Source: Paracoccus sp. MA
GTDB lineage: Bacteria > Pseudomonadota > Alphaproteobacteria > Rhodobacterales > Rhodobacteraceae
DNA length: 64,000 nt
Assembly: GCF_020990385.1 (NCBI RefSeq)
Contig: NZ_CP087598.1
Coordinates: 2,113,001 to 2,177,000 of the forward strand
Direction: 5' to 3'
A model generated the notes under the pieces. The model was not told where the DNA came from. It ran no database searches and saw only the letters and a program-made list of their open reading frames with translations. A program made the translations under genes and the position numbers. Positions within the stretch are counted from its first letter, which is position 1. Each line of letters opens with the position of its first letter. Shown here one piece after another: positions 33,210-41,177 of the stretch.

Positions 33210-35060
33210 TCACTTCGAGGCAGTCAGCAGCTCGTCCGGGATCTCGAAGACCCAGAACGAACCGCCTTGGCTGACCTGGGTGGTCAGCGTCGCCATGTCG
33301 CCGCCCCAGAGTGGCACCGCGCCGCCATATCCCGAGGCGATGCCCAGGTATTGCTTGCCGTTCATTTCCCAGGTGATCGGGGACGACACGATCCCCGAGC
33401 CGGTGTTGAACTTCCACAGCTCCTCGCCCGTTTCGGCGTTGAAGCCCTTCACGAAACCGTCCGAGGTGCCGGTGAAGACCAGGTTGCCGGCCGTGGCCAG
33501 CGTGCCGGCCCATAGCGGGAATTCCTCCTTGTGCTCCCATTTCTTCTCGCCGGTGGTCGGGTCGAAGGCGCGCAGCGTGCCGATATGGTCGTCGTAAAGC
33601 CGCTTGATGCGGAAGCCCTGGCCCAGATAGGCGGCGCCGGCCTGATAGGTGACGTTCTCGGTCCAGTAATCCTCGGTCCAGTGGTTCGCCGGCACATAGA
33701 ACAGCCCGGTCTTCTGGCTGTAGGACATCGGGTTCCAGTTCTTGCCGCCCAGGAAGGGGGGCGAGACCTCGATGCTGGCGCCCTTGGTCTCGCCCTCGGC
33801 GGGCAGGGGCGGGCGCTGGCCCTCGTTCTCGATCGGGCGGCCGGTCTTCAGGTCGATGCCCTTGGCCCAGGTGATGCCGTCGACGAAGGGGAAGGCGTTG
33901 AGCAGCGCCGTCGGCCGGTTGATCTCGCCGCCGCGCTTCGACAGCGCCTCGATGTCGGTGACATAGAAGAAGCCGTTGCGGTCGGCATGGGCGCCGGCGC
34001 GATGGGTCTTGCCGTCCTTGTCCTTGTAGTCGAACAGGATGATCTCGTTGTTGCCGGAAAAGTCCCAGGCGTCGTTCGGTGTGTGCTGGTAGAAGCCGAC
34101 CAGCTCGCCGTTCGAGGGATCGACATAGGCCTGGCCCGAGGTATACAGGCTGTCGCCCGGCGTGCGCGCCCAGGTGTTCCAGGGGGCGGGGTTGCCGGCG
34201 CCGACGACGATGGTGTTGGTCTCGGGGTCGTAGCTGGCCGATTGCCAGGGCGCGCCGCCGCCGTGGCTCCAGGCCTCGACCTTGCTGCCGTCGGGATTGT
34301 TCGGCCAGCTCGGCGCGGCTGGATCGCCGGTGACGGTGCCCTCCGCGCCAGCCAGCGTGCCCTTGTGCCCCTCGACAAAGGGCCGCATCCAGATCTCCTC
34401 GCCGGTTTCGACATCGCGGGCATAGAGCTTGCCGACCACGCCGAACTCGTCGCCCGAGCTGCCGTGGATCAGCATGACGCGGCCGGTCTCCTTGTCCTTC
34501 ACGATGGTCGGCGCGCCGGTCATCGTGTAGCCGATCTTGTGGTCCTCGAACTTCTTGCGCCAGACGACCTTGCCGGTGTCCTTGTTCAGCGCATAGATGC
34601 TGGCGTCCAGCGTGCCGAAAAAGACCTTGTCGCCATAGATCGCCGCGCCGCGGTTCACCACGTCGCAGCAGGGGCGGATGTCCTCGGGCAGGCGGGCCTC
34701 GAACTTCCACAGCCGCTTGCCGGTCCTGGCGTCCAGCGCCCACATCCGGGAATAGGACCCGGTGACGTAGATCACCCCGTCATGCACCAGCGCCTGGGTT
34801 TCCTGGCCGCGCTGCTTTTCGTCGCCAAAGGAAAACGACCAGGCCGGGCGCAGGTGCTTGACCGTCTCGGCATTGATCTGGTCGAGCGCGGAATAGCGCT
34901 GCGCACCCACCCCCAGCCCATACATCAGCACGTCGTCGGTGGTCTCGGCGTCGTTCAGGATGTCCTCCCAGGTGACGGGGCTGGTCTCGGCATGGGCCAT
35001 CGCCGCGACGCAGGCGAGGGCCAGAACACTGGCCGAGGTCAGTTTCAGAAAGCGATTCAT
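33210..35060 (-). CDS. exaA: PQQ-dependent ethanol dehydrogenase (ExaA-type quinoprotein)
   Basis: The enzyme oxidises ethanol and other primary alcohols in the periplasm using PQQ and passes electrons to cytochrome c550. The 616-residue precursor starts with a signal peptide (ending AAMAHAE). It is an eight-bladed propeller with the vicinal disulfide IRPCCDVVNRG near residue 130. The catalytic Asp is in TPNDAWDFSGNNEIILFDYK near residue 335. Two residues after it is Ser; XoxF lanthanide enzymes have Asp there and MxaF has Ala, so this looks like a calcium-type ExaA/PedE enzyme. HADRNGFFYV and the ITWAKGIDLKTGRPIE stretch also follow ExaA. Confidence 0.87.
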   Translation of the reverse strand: MNRFLKLTSASVLALACVAAMAHAETSPVTWEDILNDAETTDDVLMYGLGVGAQRYSALDQINAETVKHLRPAWSFSFGDEKQRGQETQALVHDGVIYVTGSYSRMWALDARTGKRLWKFEARLPEDIRPCCDVVNRGAAIYGDKVFFGTLDASIYALNKDTGKVVWRKKFEDHKIGYTMTGAPTIVKDKETGRVMLIHGSSGDEFGVVGKLYARDVETGEEIWMRPFVEGHKGTLAGAEGTVTGDPAAPSWPNNPDGSKVEAWSHGGGAPWQSASYDPETNTIVVGAGNPAPWNTWARTPGDSLYTSGQAYVDPSNGELVGFYQHTPNDAWDFSGNNEIILFDYKDKDGKTHRAGAHADRNGFFYVTDIEALSKRGGEINRPTALLNAFPFVDGITWAKGIDLKTGRPIENEGQRPPLPAEGETKGASIEVSPPFLGGKNWNPMSYSQKTGLFYVPANHWTEDYWTENVTYQAGAAYLGQGFRIKRLYDDHIGTLRAFDPTTGEKKWEHKEEFPLWAGTLATAGNLVFTGTSDGFVKGFNAETGEELWKFNTGSGIVSSPITWEMNGKQYLGIASGYGGAVPLWGGDMATLTTQVSQGGSFWVFEIPDELLTASK

Positions 35061-35123
35061 GCAGTCTCCTCCATATACATGAACGACGGGTTGCCCGCGT
35101 CTGATGCCTTGTCGGTCCTTGCT

Positions 35124-36068
35124 TCAGGCGCCGCCGACGACCGGCAGCGCCAGGGTTTCATGGTCGCCGAAGCGGCGGACGACCGAGCGCAGGTATTCCT
35201 CGGGATTGGCGCCCAGCCCGGCGAATTCGGGGACGGGGCCAGCGGCCATCGCCTCGATTGGCGTCAGCCCCAGATCGGCGGCCATCGCCAGCCGGTCGCG
35301 CGTCGCCCGCAGATAGGCGCGGGTCTGCGCGATGCCTTCGCCCGCGCGGTGGAAGCGGCCATGCCCCGGCACCACCCCGGCGGGGCCGAGCCCTTCCAGC
35401 CGGTCCAGCGCCGCCAGCCAGGTCGCGAAATCCGCGTCTGGCAGGCTGGTCGCGCGGTCCAGGAACACCAGATCCCCGGCGACCAGCACGCCGGTCGCCT
35501 CATCGAGGATGGCCAAATCGGCGGCGGTGTGGCCGGCCAGCGGGATCATCCGCAGGGTCCGGCCGCCGATGGCGCGCGGGCCGGCCTCGACCTCGCCGGT
35601 CGCGGGCATGGTCCGGGTCCCCGAGATCCAGCTGCCGAGGATCGAATACAGCGTCTCGGCATAATCCTGGGCATATTCGCGGCAGGTCGCGGATGTCGCC
35701 GCCAGCGCCAGAACCGGCCGGTCGGCCAGCGGCGCGTTGCCAAACCAGTGGTCCGGGTGATGGTGGGTGTTGATCGTCGCGACGAGCCCGCCCAGCCGCT
35801 GGTCGGCAAAGGCGCGGATCTCGGCCCCCATGGCGGCGGTCGAGCCGCTGTCGACGACCAGCGCGCCCTGATCGGTCGCCAGCAGCGCCACGTTGACGAT
35901 GTCGCCGCCGTTCTCGCGGGTGAAGACCTCGCGCCGGCCCTCGATCATCCATATTCCGTCTGCAACTTCGACTGGCTGCAGGCCATATCTGCGCGGCTGC
36001 GCGAAGATGGGCAAGGGCAGCGTCAGGACGGCGGCCCCGGCCAGCAGCGCCCGGCGGGAAAGGCTCAT
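35124..36068 (-). CDS. Quinoprotein relay system zinc metallohydrolase (SoxH-like MBL fold)
   Basis: This 314-residue exported protein begins with a twin-arginine-like signal (MSLSRRALLAGAAVLTLPLP). The metallo-beta-lactamase site is intact: NTHHHPDHWFGN near residue 95, IPLAGHTAADLAIL near 180 and VPGHGRF near 235. Such hydrolases recur beside PQQ dehydrogenases together with SoxYZ-like carriers, and are proposed to work in electron relay or product removal; the reaction is unknown. The start at 36068 overlaps the stop of the SoxYZ-like gene by 4 bp. The frame upstream is shared shadow. Confidence 0.82.
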   Translation of the reverse strand: MSLSRRALLAGAAVLTLPLPIFAQPRRYGLQPVEVADGIWMIEGRREVFTRENGGDIVNVALLATDQGALVVDSGSTAAMGAEIRAFADQRLGGLVATINTHHHPDHWFGNAPLADRPVLALAATSATCREYAQDYAETLYSILGSWISGTRTMPATGEVEAGPRAIGGRTLRMIPLAGHTAADLAILDEATGVLVAGDLVFLDRATSLPDADFATWLAALDRLEGLGPAGVVPGHGRFHRAGEGIAQTRAYLRATRDRLAMAADLGLTPIEAMAAGPVPEFAGLGANPEEYLRSVVRRFGDHETLALPVVGGA

Positions 36069-36856
36069 GGCGCGTCCTCCACCCGGCCCGCGAAGGCATA
36101 GCCCAGGTTGTCGCGCGCCCGGATCGCGACCGGCCCGCGCGCCAGGTCGGGCGGCAGCAGGAAAGTCAGCGCCGGGTTCTCCTCCAGCGGCTCGTGCAGC
36201 TCCAGCGCGGCGATCTCGGCCCCGGCGGCGTCGAGCAGAGCCAGTTCGGTCAGGTGATGCGCCGGGATGCCGTCCGCCAGGCCGGTGTCCTGCGGATGGC
36301 GCAGCCGTAGCCGCAGTCGCCCGGTTTCGGCCCAGAGCCGGGCGCGCAATTCGCCGAAGCCCTGCTGCCAGTCGGGTCGGTGGTGCGCAGCGGCGGGCGC
36401 GCTGCATCCGCCGCCAAGCGCGCTGACATAGGCCGCGCCGACCAGCCATTCGCCCGCCCCCGTCTCGGCCCCGGTCTCGGCCGAGGCGCGCAGGGCGCCG
36501 CCGACCTCGTATTTCACGCCGAAGCCCAGCAGGGGCAGGGCGCGGCCGGGGCGAAAGACGATGGCCTTGGGAAAGGGGCTGTAGTCGATGGTGACGACGA
36601 TGCGCCGGATCGGCTGCGCGACGGCGGTGGCGTCGATCAGGAAGGGCACATGGCGGGAATCCTCGGCCGCGCGCGGCGCCAGGACGGCGACGGCCGGATC
36701 GTTGCGCCAGGCCGCGGGGTCGCCCAGGAATTCCTGCCGGTGCGACGGCCACATGCCGCTGTCGAACGCATCGCCCCCCACGGCGGCCGGCCCGGTCCTG
36801 CCGGTCAGCAGCGGGGGCGAGGCGGCGCCGGGCAACCTGTCCGTCAGCAGCGCCAT
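36065..36856 (-). CDS. Quinoprotein dehydrogenase-associated SoxYZ-like carrier
   Basis: This 263-residue protein fuses a SoxY-like N part with a SoxZ-like C part. The SoxY-like section ends in VSALGGGCSAPAA near residue 155, where the Cys of the carrier arm would sit, although it is internal here. The SoxZ-like section has a beta sandwich and ends RDNLGYAFAG. I see no signal peptide, which is odd for a Sox-like carrier; an exported N terminus may have been lost or the start may lie elsewhere. It sits between cytochrome c550 (4 bp away) and the metallohydrolase. Confidence 0.8.
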   Translation of the reverse strand: MALLTDRLPGAASPPLLTGRTGPAAVGGDAFDSGMWPSHRQEFLGDPAAWRNDPAVAVLAPRAAEDSRHVPFLIDATAVAQPIRRIVVTIDYSPFPKAIVFRPGRALPLLGFGVKYEVGGALRASAETGAETGAGEWLVGAAYVSALGGGCSAPAAAHHRPDWQQGFGELRARLWAETGRLRLRLRHPQDTGLADGIPAHHLTELALLDAAGAEIAALELHEPLEENPALTFLLPPDLARGPVAIRARDNLGYAFAGRVEDAP

Positions 36857-36860
36857 GGCC

Positions 36861-37547
36861 CTAGTTCCTCAGCACGCCATGGATCAGCTCGGCGGCCGCC
36901 GGCGCATGCGAGGCGCCGCTGCGCAGCATGTGCGCCGCCTGGTCCAGCACGGTCACGGCGCGCGGCGCGCCCGAAAGCGCCTCGAAGCCGCTGCCGGCGC
37001 TTTCCAGCTCGGCGGCCAGCGCCTGGGCCTGATCGGCCCCGGCATCGAGCGGCAGCGCCTTGACCTTGTCGTAAAGCGCCGCGATCTCGGTGCTTTTCTC
37101 CGCCAGCGCGTCGGCATCGGGGCGGGTCTCGATATAGGTGCGGATCGCCCAGATCGCCTGCTGGTTCAGGATGCCCTCGAAGGGCGGCATCTTCACCGCG
37201 CCGTTCTGCTCATAGCCGTGCAGGATGCGGTCCAGATACCATTCGTCGCCGAAGGCGCTGGCCTCGAGGAAGCGCAGGTCCGGCGCCAGCCCGCCCGAGA
37301 TCGCCTCGAGCCCGTGGCAGCGCGCGCAATTGCTGTTGAAGCCCTTGGCACCGATCTCGACGGCCTTGAACAGCACCGCGCCGTCCGCCTCGCGCCAGGG
37401 GTTTTCGCTGGCCATCTCGGCCGGAAGTTCGGGCAGGCCGGCGGTGTCGACCGCCTGCGGGGCGGTGTCGCCATGGCCAAGCGCCATCGATGCCCAGAGA
37501 GCGAGTGAGACGGCAAGAGGAAAGGTCTTGCTTATCCTGCGGGTCAT
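36861..37547 (-). CDS. Cytochrome c550 of the quinoprotein ethanol oxidation chain (PedF/ExaB-like)
   Basis: The 228-residue precursor has a signal peptide (ending ASMALGHG) and one heme site, NSNCARCHG near residue 78. The likely axial Met is in AVKMPPFEGILN near 122, followed by AIWAIRTYIETRPDADA. PedF-type cytochromes have this single-heme form with a long helical C terminus, here rich in Ala and Glu. It would take electrons from ExaA. I set the start at 37547 (MTRRISKTFP), giving a proper signal sequence. It is probably the first gene of the nine-gene minus-strand run. Confidence 0.85.
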   Translation of the reverse strand: MTRRISKTFPLAVSLALWASMALGHGDTAPQAVDTAGLPELPAEMASENPWREADGAVLFKAVEIGAKGFNSNCARCHGLEAISGGLAPDLRFLEASAFGDEWYLDRILHGYEQNGAVKMPPFEGILNQQAIWAIRTYIETRPDADALAEKSTEIAALYDKVKALPLDAGADQAQALAAELESAGSGFEALSGAPRAVTVLDQAAHMLRSGASHAPAAAELIHGVLRN

Positions 37548-37629
37548 GTTCCAAAGTCCTTCGCGCGTATCCGTTGTGCGTTGCGTCCTGGTCAAATTTC
37601 CTTGAGATCGAGAAAGGGTAAATTGTGCC

Positions 37630-38238
37630 ATGGTCGTATTGCGCACCCTCCGCAGGGCCCGGAGCCTGCGGTCCCGCCCCGGAATCGGGGCATTTCTCCT
37701 GCTTCTGGCGGGGGTTTTCCCCTTGGCCGTCGCGGCCGAGCAGCCAGTGCTGTTCGACGAAAGCGGCTATCGCCTGGACGGCTATCGCGCCCCGGTTCCC
37801 GAAGCGGTGCCGGGGGCGAGGACGCTCGACCTTGCGCAGGTGCGGGCGCTGATCGGCCAGGGCTGGATCCCGGTCGACGTGATGGGCGCCCGGGTTTTCG
37901 GGATCGGCGCCGACGGCACATGGATCCTGCCCGAGCGGCACCGCTCGATCCCCGGCGCGCGTTGGCTGCCGGTGGTCGGCTGGGGCCGGCTGGAGCCATG
38001 GCAGAGCGATTATCTGGATGCGAGCCTGGAGCGGATCACCGGCGGCGACCGCAAGGCGGGGCTGATCCTGTTCTGCAAGTCGGATTGCTGGCTCAGCTGG
38101 AACGCCGCCAGGCGCATCGCCGGGCGCGGCTATGTCAACCTGGGCTGGTTCCCCGGCGGGGTCGATGCCTGGGCGGATGCCGGCCTGCCGCTGGTCGAGA
38201 TCCGGCCCGAGCCGCATCGCGGCAGCTGGTCGCGCTGA
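37630..38238 (+). CDS. PQQ-dependent catabolism-associated CXXCW motif protein
   Basis: This 202-residue exported protein (signal MVVLRTLRRARSLRSR..., hydrophobic core LLLLAGVFPLAVAAE) carries the namesake motif LILFCKSDCWLSWNAARRI near residue 150, then GYVNLGWFPGGVDAWADAG, a rhodanese-like C-terminal section. Family members occur only in genomes that oxidise alcohols with PQQ enzymes; their activity is unknown. It is divergent from the cytochrome c550 gene with 82 bp between starts, which must hold both promoters. Confidence 0.86.
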   Translation: MVVLRTLRRARSLRSRPGIGAFLLLLAGVFPLAVAAEQPVLFDESGYRLDGYRAPVPEAVPGARTLDLAQVRALIGQGWIPVDVMGARVFGIGADGTWILPERHRSIPGARWLPVVGWGRLEPWQSDYLDASLERITGGDRKAGLILFCKSDCWLSWNAARRIAGRGYVNLGWFPGGVDAWADAGLPLVEIRPEPHRGSWSR

Positions 38239-38259
38239 TCGCCGCCGCCCGGCGGGGGG

Positions 38260-38690
38260 TCAGCCATGCGCGACGGTCACGGTCTTGAGGCGGGTGAAGC
38301 CGTAGAGCGCCTCGAAACCCTTCTCGCGGCCATGGCCGGATTTGCCGACCCCGCCGAAGGGCAGCTCGATGCCGCCGCCGGCGCCGTAATTGTTCACGAA
38401 GACTTGGCCGCTGCGGATCTTGCGCGCCAGCCGCAGCTGGCGCGCGCCGTCGCGGGTCCAGATGCCGGCGACCAGCCCGTATTCGGTACCGTTGGCGATG
38501 CGGACCGCCTCGGCCTCGTCCTGGAAGGGGATCAGCACCTGCACGGGGCCGAAGATCTCCTGCTGGGCCAGCGCATGGCCGGGATCGACCTCGGAAAACA
38601 GCGTCGGCAGCACGAAATGCCCGCCCGGCGCGGCATCGGGATGCAGCTTGCCCTCGGCCGCCAGGGTCAGCTCGGCCTTGCCGCGGTCGA
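38260..38690 (-). pseudogene. Aldehyde dehydrogenase, C-terminal fragment
   Basis: Only the last 140 or so residues survive. They begin near IDRGKAELTLAAEG and include GGHFVLPTLFSEV, EIFGPVQVLIPFQDEAEAV, GLVAGIWTRD and FGGVGKSGHGREKGFEALYG, the usual ALDH C terminus. The catalytic Cys and Glu and the NAD site are missing. At about 38685 the frame runs into plasmid parB sequence on the other strand, so the fragment marks a breakpoint. Its place beside exaA suggests the intact gene once oxidised acetaldehyde. Confidence 0.8.
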
Positions 38691-39340
38691 TGAAGCCTAT
38701 GAGGCCGAGGGCGGGCGCGTCACCACCGACCTCTTTGCCGACCAGTCCTATTTCGAGGACGAGGCCCTGCTGCACGAACTGTTCACGGCCAAGCTGGAAG
38801 CTCACGCCGGCACCATCATTGCCGATGGCTGGAAATGGGCCGAGCCGATCCGGGACAGCTATGTCGGCTATTACGAGATCGAGCAACGCAAGCTGGATCG
38901 CATCTATGCGCAGGAAGGAGCCGCGCGAGATGTATGGCAAGGACCTGGCCAAGTCCTTCCGGACCTTCCGTCAGAAGGGGCAGGATCACACGCGCGGCGA
39001 GTTGATCCGTTGCCTTGCCGCCCTGTTTCGGGGCGGCGACGAGCAGCTTTCCGCCCTGATCGACAAGGCCATAGCCCCGCAAATCCGCGAAGTCTGGACC
39101 CCGACCGCCGCCAATTTCTTCAGCCGCGTCGGCGGGCCTTACCTGAACGAACTCTGGCGCGACCTGCTGGACCTGCCGGAAGATCACCCGACCGCAACAA
39201 CCTTCGCCAAGCTGAAAAAGGCCGAGAAGGCCGCGAAGCTGGAAACCCTGTTCAGTGACGATGCCACCCGCAAGGCCCATGGCGTCACCGAGGCGCAGGC
39301 CGCGCGGATCGACGCTTGGCGGCCCGAAGGTATGGAGTGA
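38685..39340 (+). pseudogene. parB: Plasmid ParB-like protein, truncated and internally deleted
   Basis: Two blocks of a plasmid-type ParB/RepB-nuclease protein remain. The first (38685-38925) reads VDEAYEAEGGRVTTDLF, FEDEALLHELFTAKLEA, ADGWKWAEP and QRKLDRIYAQEG. The second, in another frame from an ATG at 38930 (136 residues), reads DLAKSFRTFRQ, LIDKAIAPQIREVWTPTA, NFFSRVGGPYLNELW and ends ARIDAWRPEGME. In intact relatives about 200 residues lie between these blocks, and an N-terminal ParB domain precedes them; both are missing here. By chance or selection the second block has an AAGGAG site before its ATG. Confidence 0.72.
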
Positions 39341-39387
39341 CCGAGGCGCGGGGCGCGCAAGCGCCCCGCTCATCGAGGGTGAGAAAC

Positions 39388-39822
39388 ATGCGCTTTATCA
39401 GGTATCCCCGCCATCCCTTCACCGATAGCAGCCGCAAGCGCGCTGCACTGCGCCGCAAGCAGCGTCTCGAACGCGATGCCCTGCCCCTCTTCGCCGAACA
39501 GATCGCGGAGGAACAGCCCGGCGAGGATGAGGTTATGCAGGACCGTGCCATCCGGTGGGCGGAAAGCCAGCAGCGAACCCGTGATGCCCGCGCCGCCCGC
39601 TGGCGCGAGGCCCGGCGCAGGCTTGCCGCCCTGACCGACAAGGAGCGCGCGGTCCTGCTGGCCGCATGGAACCGCGCGCCCTACCCCGCCGACCCGACAT
39701 ATCTGCTGGATTTCCTGCACGGCTATTCTGTCGGGTGCTTCACGCTGGACACAATCCCCTTCGACCAGGTGCCGCGCAACAAGCACGGGCACCGGATGCA
39801 AGAGCATCAGGAAAGGACGTAA
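39388..39822 (+). CDS. Plasmid-type hypothetical protein (144 aa)
   Basis: This is a soluble, strongly charged protein of 144 residues. An Arg/Lys-rich N half (DSSRKRAALRRKQRLERDAL, RDARAARWREARRRLAALTDKERA) leads to VLLAAWNRAPYPADPTYLLDFLHGYSVGCFTLD. The second half suggests a small globular domain. I recognise it only as the sort of gene found downstream of plasmid parB in Rhodobacterales. The ATG at 39388 follows GAGGGTGAGAAAC. It precedes the zinc-finger gene by 3 bp. Confidence 0.6.
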   Translation: MRFIRYPRHPFTDSSRKRAALRRKQRLERDALPLFAEQIAEEQPGEDEVMQDRAIRWAESQQRTRDARAARWREARRRLAALTDKERAVLLAAWNRAPYPADPTYLLDFLHGYSVGCFTLDTIPFDQVPRNKHGHRMQEHQERT

Positions 39823-39825
39823 GAC

Positions 39826-40059
39826 ATGGCCGATTTCACCGCCTTCCGACACCCTGTCCTTGCCGTTGCCTGCCCGGCCTGTGGCGCGGCCGCCGGCACC
39901 TGGTGCCGCCGGCCGAGCGGCCACCGCGCGGCCGATCTGCACCGCGCGCGCGGCATCGAGGCCGACCGGGTTTTCATCGACCAGCACGGCCCGGACGCCT
40001 CGATCATTCGCATTGCGTCTGGCTGGCAGGTCGATCCCCGAGGGCGAGCCAGAGATTGA
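39826..40059 (+). CDS. Small zinc-finger protein
   Basis: This 77-residue protein has a CPACGAAAGTWCRRPSGHRAADLHRARG block, that is CxxC...C...H/H, matching short zinc-ribbon-like proteins of phages and plasmids. The C half (ADRVFIDQHGPDASIIRI) is unassigned. It lies 3 bp after the 144-residue gene and 2 bp before the next, so the three are probably one operon. A DNA-binding role is likely but not shown. Confidence 0.65.
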   Translation: MADFTAFRHPVLAVACPACGAAAGTWCRRPSGHRAADLHRARGIEADRVFIDQHGPDASIIRIASGWQVDPRGRARD

Positions 40060-40061
40060 AC

Positions 40062-40391
40062 ATGCCTGCACAACCATGGAGACGCCTTGACTGGACCCTG
40101 CCCGAGTGGATCGCCCATGCGTGGAAGCTGGAACGCACGTTGCGGTGCAGCCGGCAGCACTACGACGCCTGCACCCGCCATGTGCAGCGGTTTCCCGGCC
40201 AACTGGTCGCGGTCGAGCTGGATAGGGCTGTCCTGCTATCCCTGCGCCAGCTCATGCTTGATGGACACCCTAACCGCTTCGGGCGGCCGGGCCGAGGCAA
40301 TCGCGTCGGGGACTGGACGACCCGCGCCTTGATGGACGTGAATAATCAGCTTGCCCGGCTCGATCGCATCGAGCGCCGCAACACGCTCTGA
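40062..40391 (+). CDS. Plasmid-type hypothetical protein (109 aa)
   Basis: This 109-residue soluble protein begins MPAQPWRRLDWTLPEWIAHA and continues with a basic and aromatic section (RQHYDACTRHVQRFPGQLVAV) and a helical C terminus (ALMDVNNQLARLDRIERR). No domain is recognised. It closes the three-gene set that starts at 39388 and is followed by an intrinsic terminator at 40417. Confidence 0.55.
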   Translation: MPAQPWRRLDWTLPEWIAHAWKLERTLRCSRQHYDACTRHVQRFPGQLVAVELDRAVLLSLRQLMLDGHPNRFGRPGRGNRVGDWTTRALMDVNNQLARLDRIERRNTL

Positions 40392-40415
40392 AATATCCTT
40401 GTGGTGAGGATGACT

Positions 40416-40535
40416 GGCCGCCCCCTTGGGGCGGCTCTTTTCTTTGCCCTGTTCCTAGTGTTCGCCGGCGGCGTCGCCCTGGCAAGCCAGAACGCCGGCG
40501 ACGGCGCGGCGCTAAGGCCGCGCCGGGCCCGCTGC
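40416..40535 (+). repeat. 120-bp direct repeat, copy 1 (contains a terminator)
   Basis: This segment recurs at 41546-41664 with only a handful of differences and one T deletion. It begins with a terminator hairpin (GCCGCCCC/GGGGCGGC, 40417-40435, then TCTTTTCTTT) and continues through TGCCCTGTTCCTAGTGTTCG to the GGGCCCGCTGC end. Confidence 0.9.
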
Positions 40536-40613
40536 ATGGCCAGAAGCAGGGCATTGCCGTGTTGCATTTGGTTCGAAATATGGTATCAATTTTAGCATGA
40601 AAAGAGGCTTGAT

Positions 40614-40910
40614 ATGACGGATTCTGAAAAAGGTGCGCTAGCAAAGCTCGCGCTGTTTGCTCTGGGAGCATTCGCCATCCTTCGCCTGACGTATACAGAC
40701 GGCTGGAGGTTTGACACGGTCCTGGGGTCAGCGGCGAATGCGGCGTTGATCGTGGGCGTCCTCGCCCAGATCGCACTGGAAATGCTGGTGCGCTTCGCTC
40801 CGGATAGCTGGCTTCCGGACGATTTGCTCGCCGAATTGCCGAGATGGCAAACAGGGGTGGTCTTGCTGTCCTTGATCGCTGCCTCGGTCAGCCTGCTCAT
40901 CGCTCAATGA
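40614..40910 (+). CDS. Small membrane protein (98 aa)
   Basis: This protein has three hydrophobic helices: residues 8-24 (AKLALFALGAFAILRLTY), 40-60 (ANAALIVGVLAQIALEMLV) and 78-96 (TGVVLLSLIAASVSLLIA). Charged ends suggest an N-in topology. I recognise no family. AGAGG lies seven bases before the ATG. It stands between the two copies of the 120-bp repeat with the StbDE-like pair. Confidence 0.6.
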   Translation: MTDSEKGALAKLALFALGAFAILRLTYTDGWRFDTVLGSAANAALIVGVLAQIALEMLVRFAPDSWLPDDLLAELPRWQTGVVLLSLIAASVSLLIAQ

Positions 40911-40931
40911 ATGACCTTGTGGAGATTGAAT

Positions 40932-41177
40932 ATGCAACGTGTTGAAGCCCAGATTGCGGTCAGTGTCTCTGATCTGAAGAAAAGCCCGACCGCAATCATG
41001 GATCAGGCGCAAGGCGAGGCCGTCGCCGTGCTGAACCACAATCGCGTCATGGCTTATATGGTCCCGGCCGATGTTTACGAGGCGATGATGGAGCGGCTGG
41101 ACGACCTGGCGCTTGTCGATGTCATTAAGGCCCGGGCGGATGAAACGCCGATCAGCGTGGGCCTCGATGACCTTTGA
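40932..41177 (+). CDS. Antitoxin, Phd/YefM (StbD-like)
   Basis: This 81-residue protein has the Phd/YefM fold start QIAVSVSDLKKSPTAIMDQAQGEAVAVLNHNRVMAYMVP, followed by an acidic C tail (LVDVIKARADETPISVGLDDL) that would wrap the toxin. Its stop codon overlaps the toxin start, giving tight co-translation. Antitoxins of this type also repress their own promoter. It is typical of plasmid stability modules. Confidence 0.83.
   Translation: MQRVEAQIAVSVSDLKKSPTAIMDQAQGEAVAVLNHNRVMAYMVPADVYEAMMERLDDLALVDVIKARADETPISVGLDDL

Noticed and set aside
33210..35060. Calling the quinoprotein XoxF (lanthanide methanol dehydrogenase)
   Set aside because: The residue two past the catalytic Asp is Ser, and the surrounding sequence follows ExaA-type ethanol dehydrogenases.
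33531..36101. An 856-codon plus-strand frame opposite exaA and the metallohydrolase
   Set aside because: Shadow frame; exaA on the minus strand has signal peptide, vicinal Cys pair and catalytic motif.
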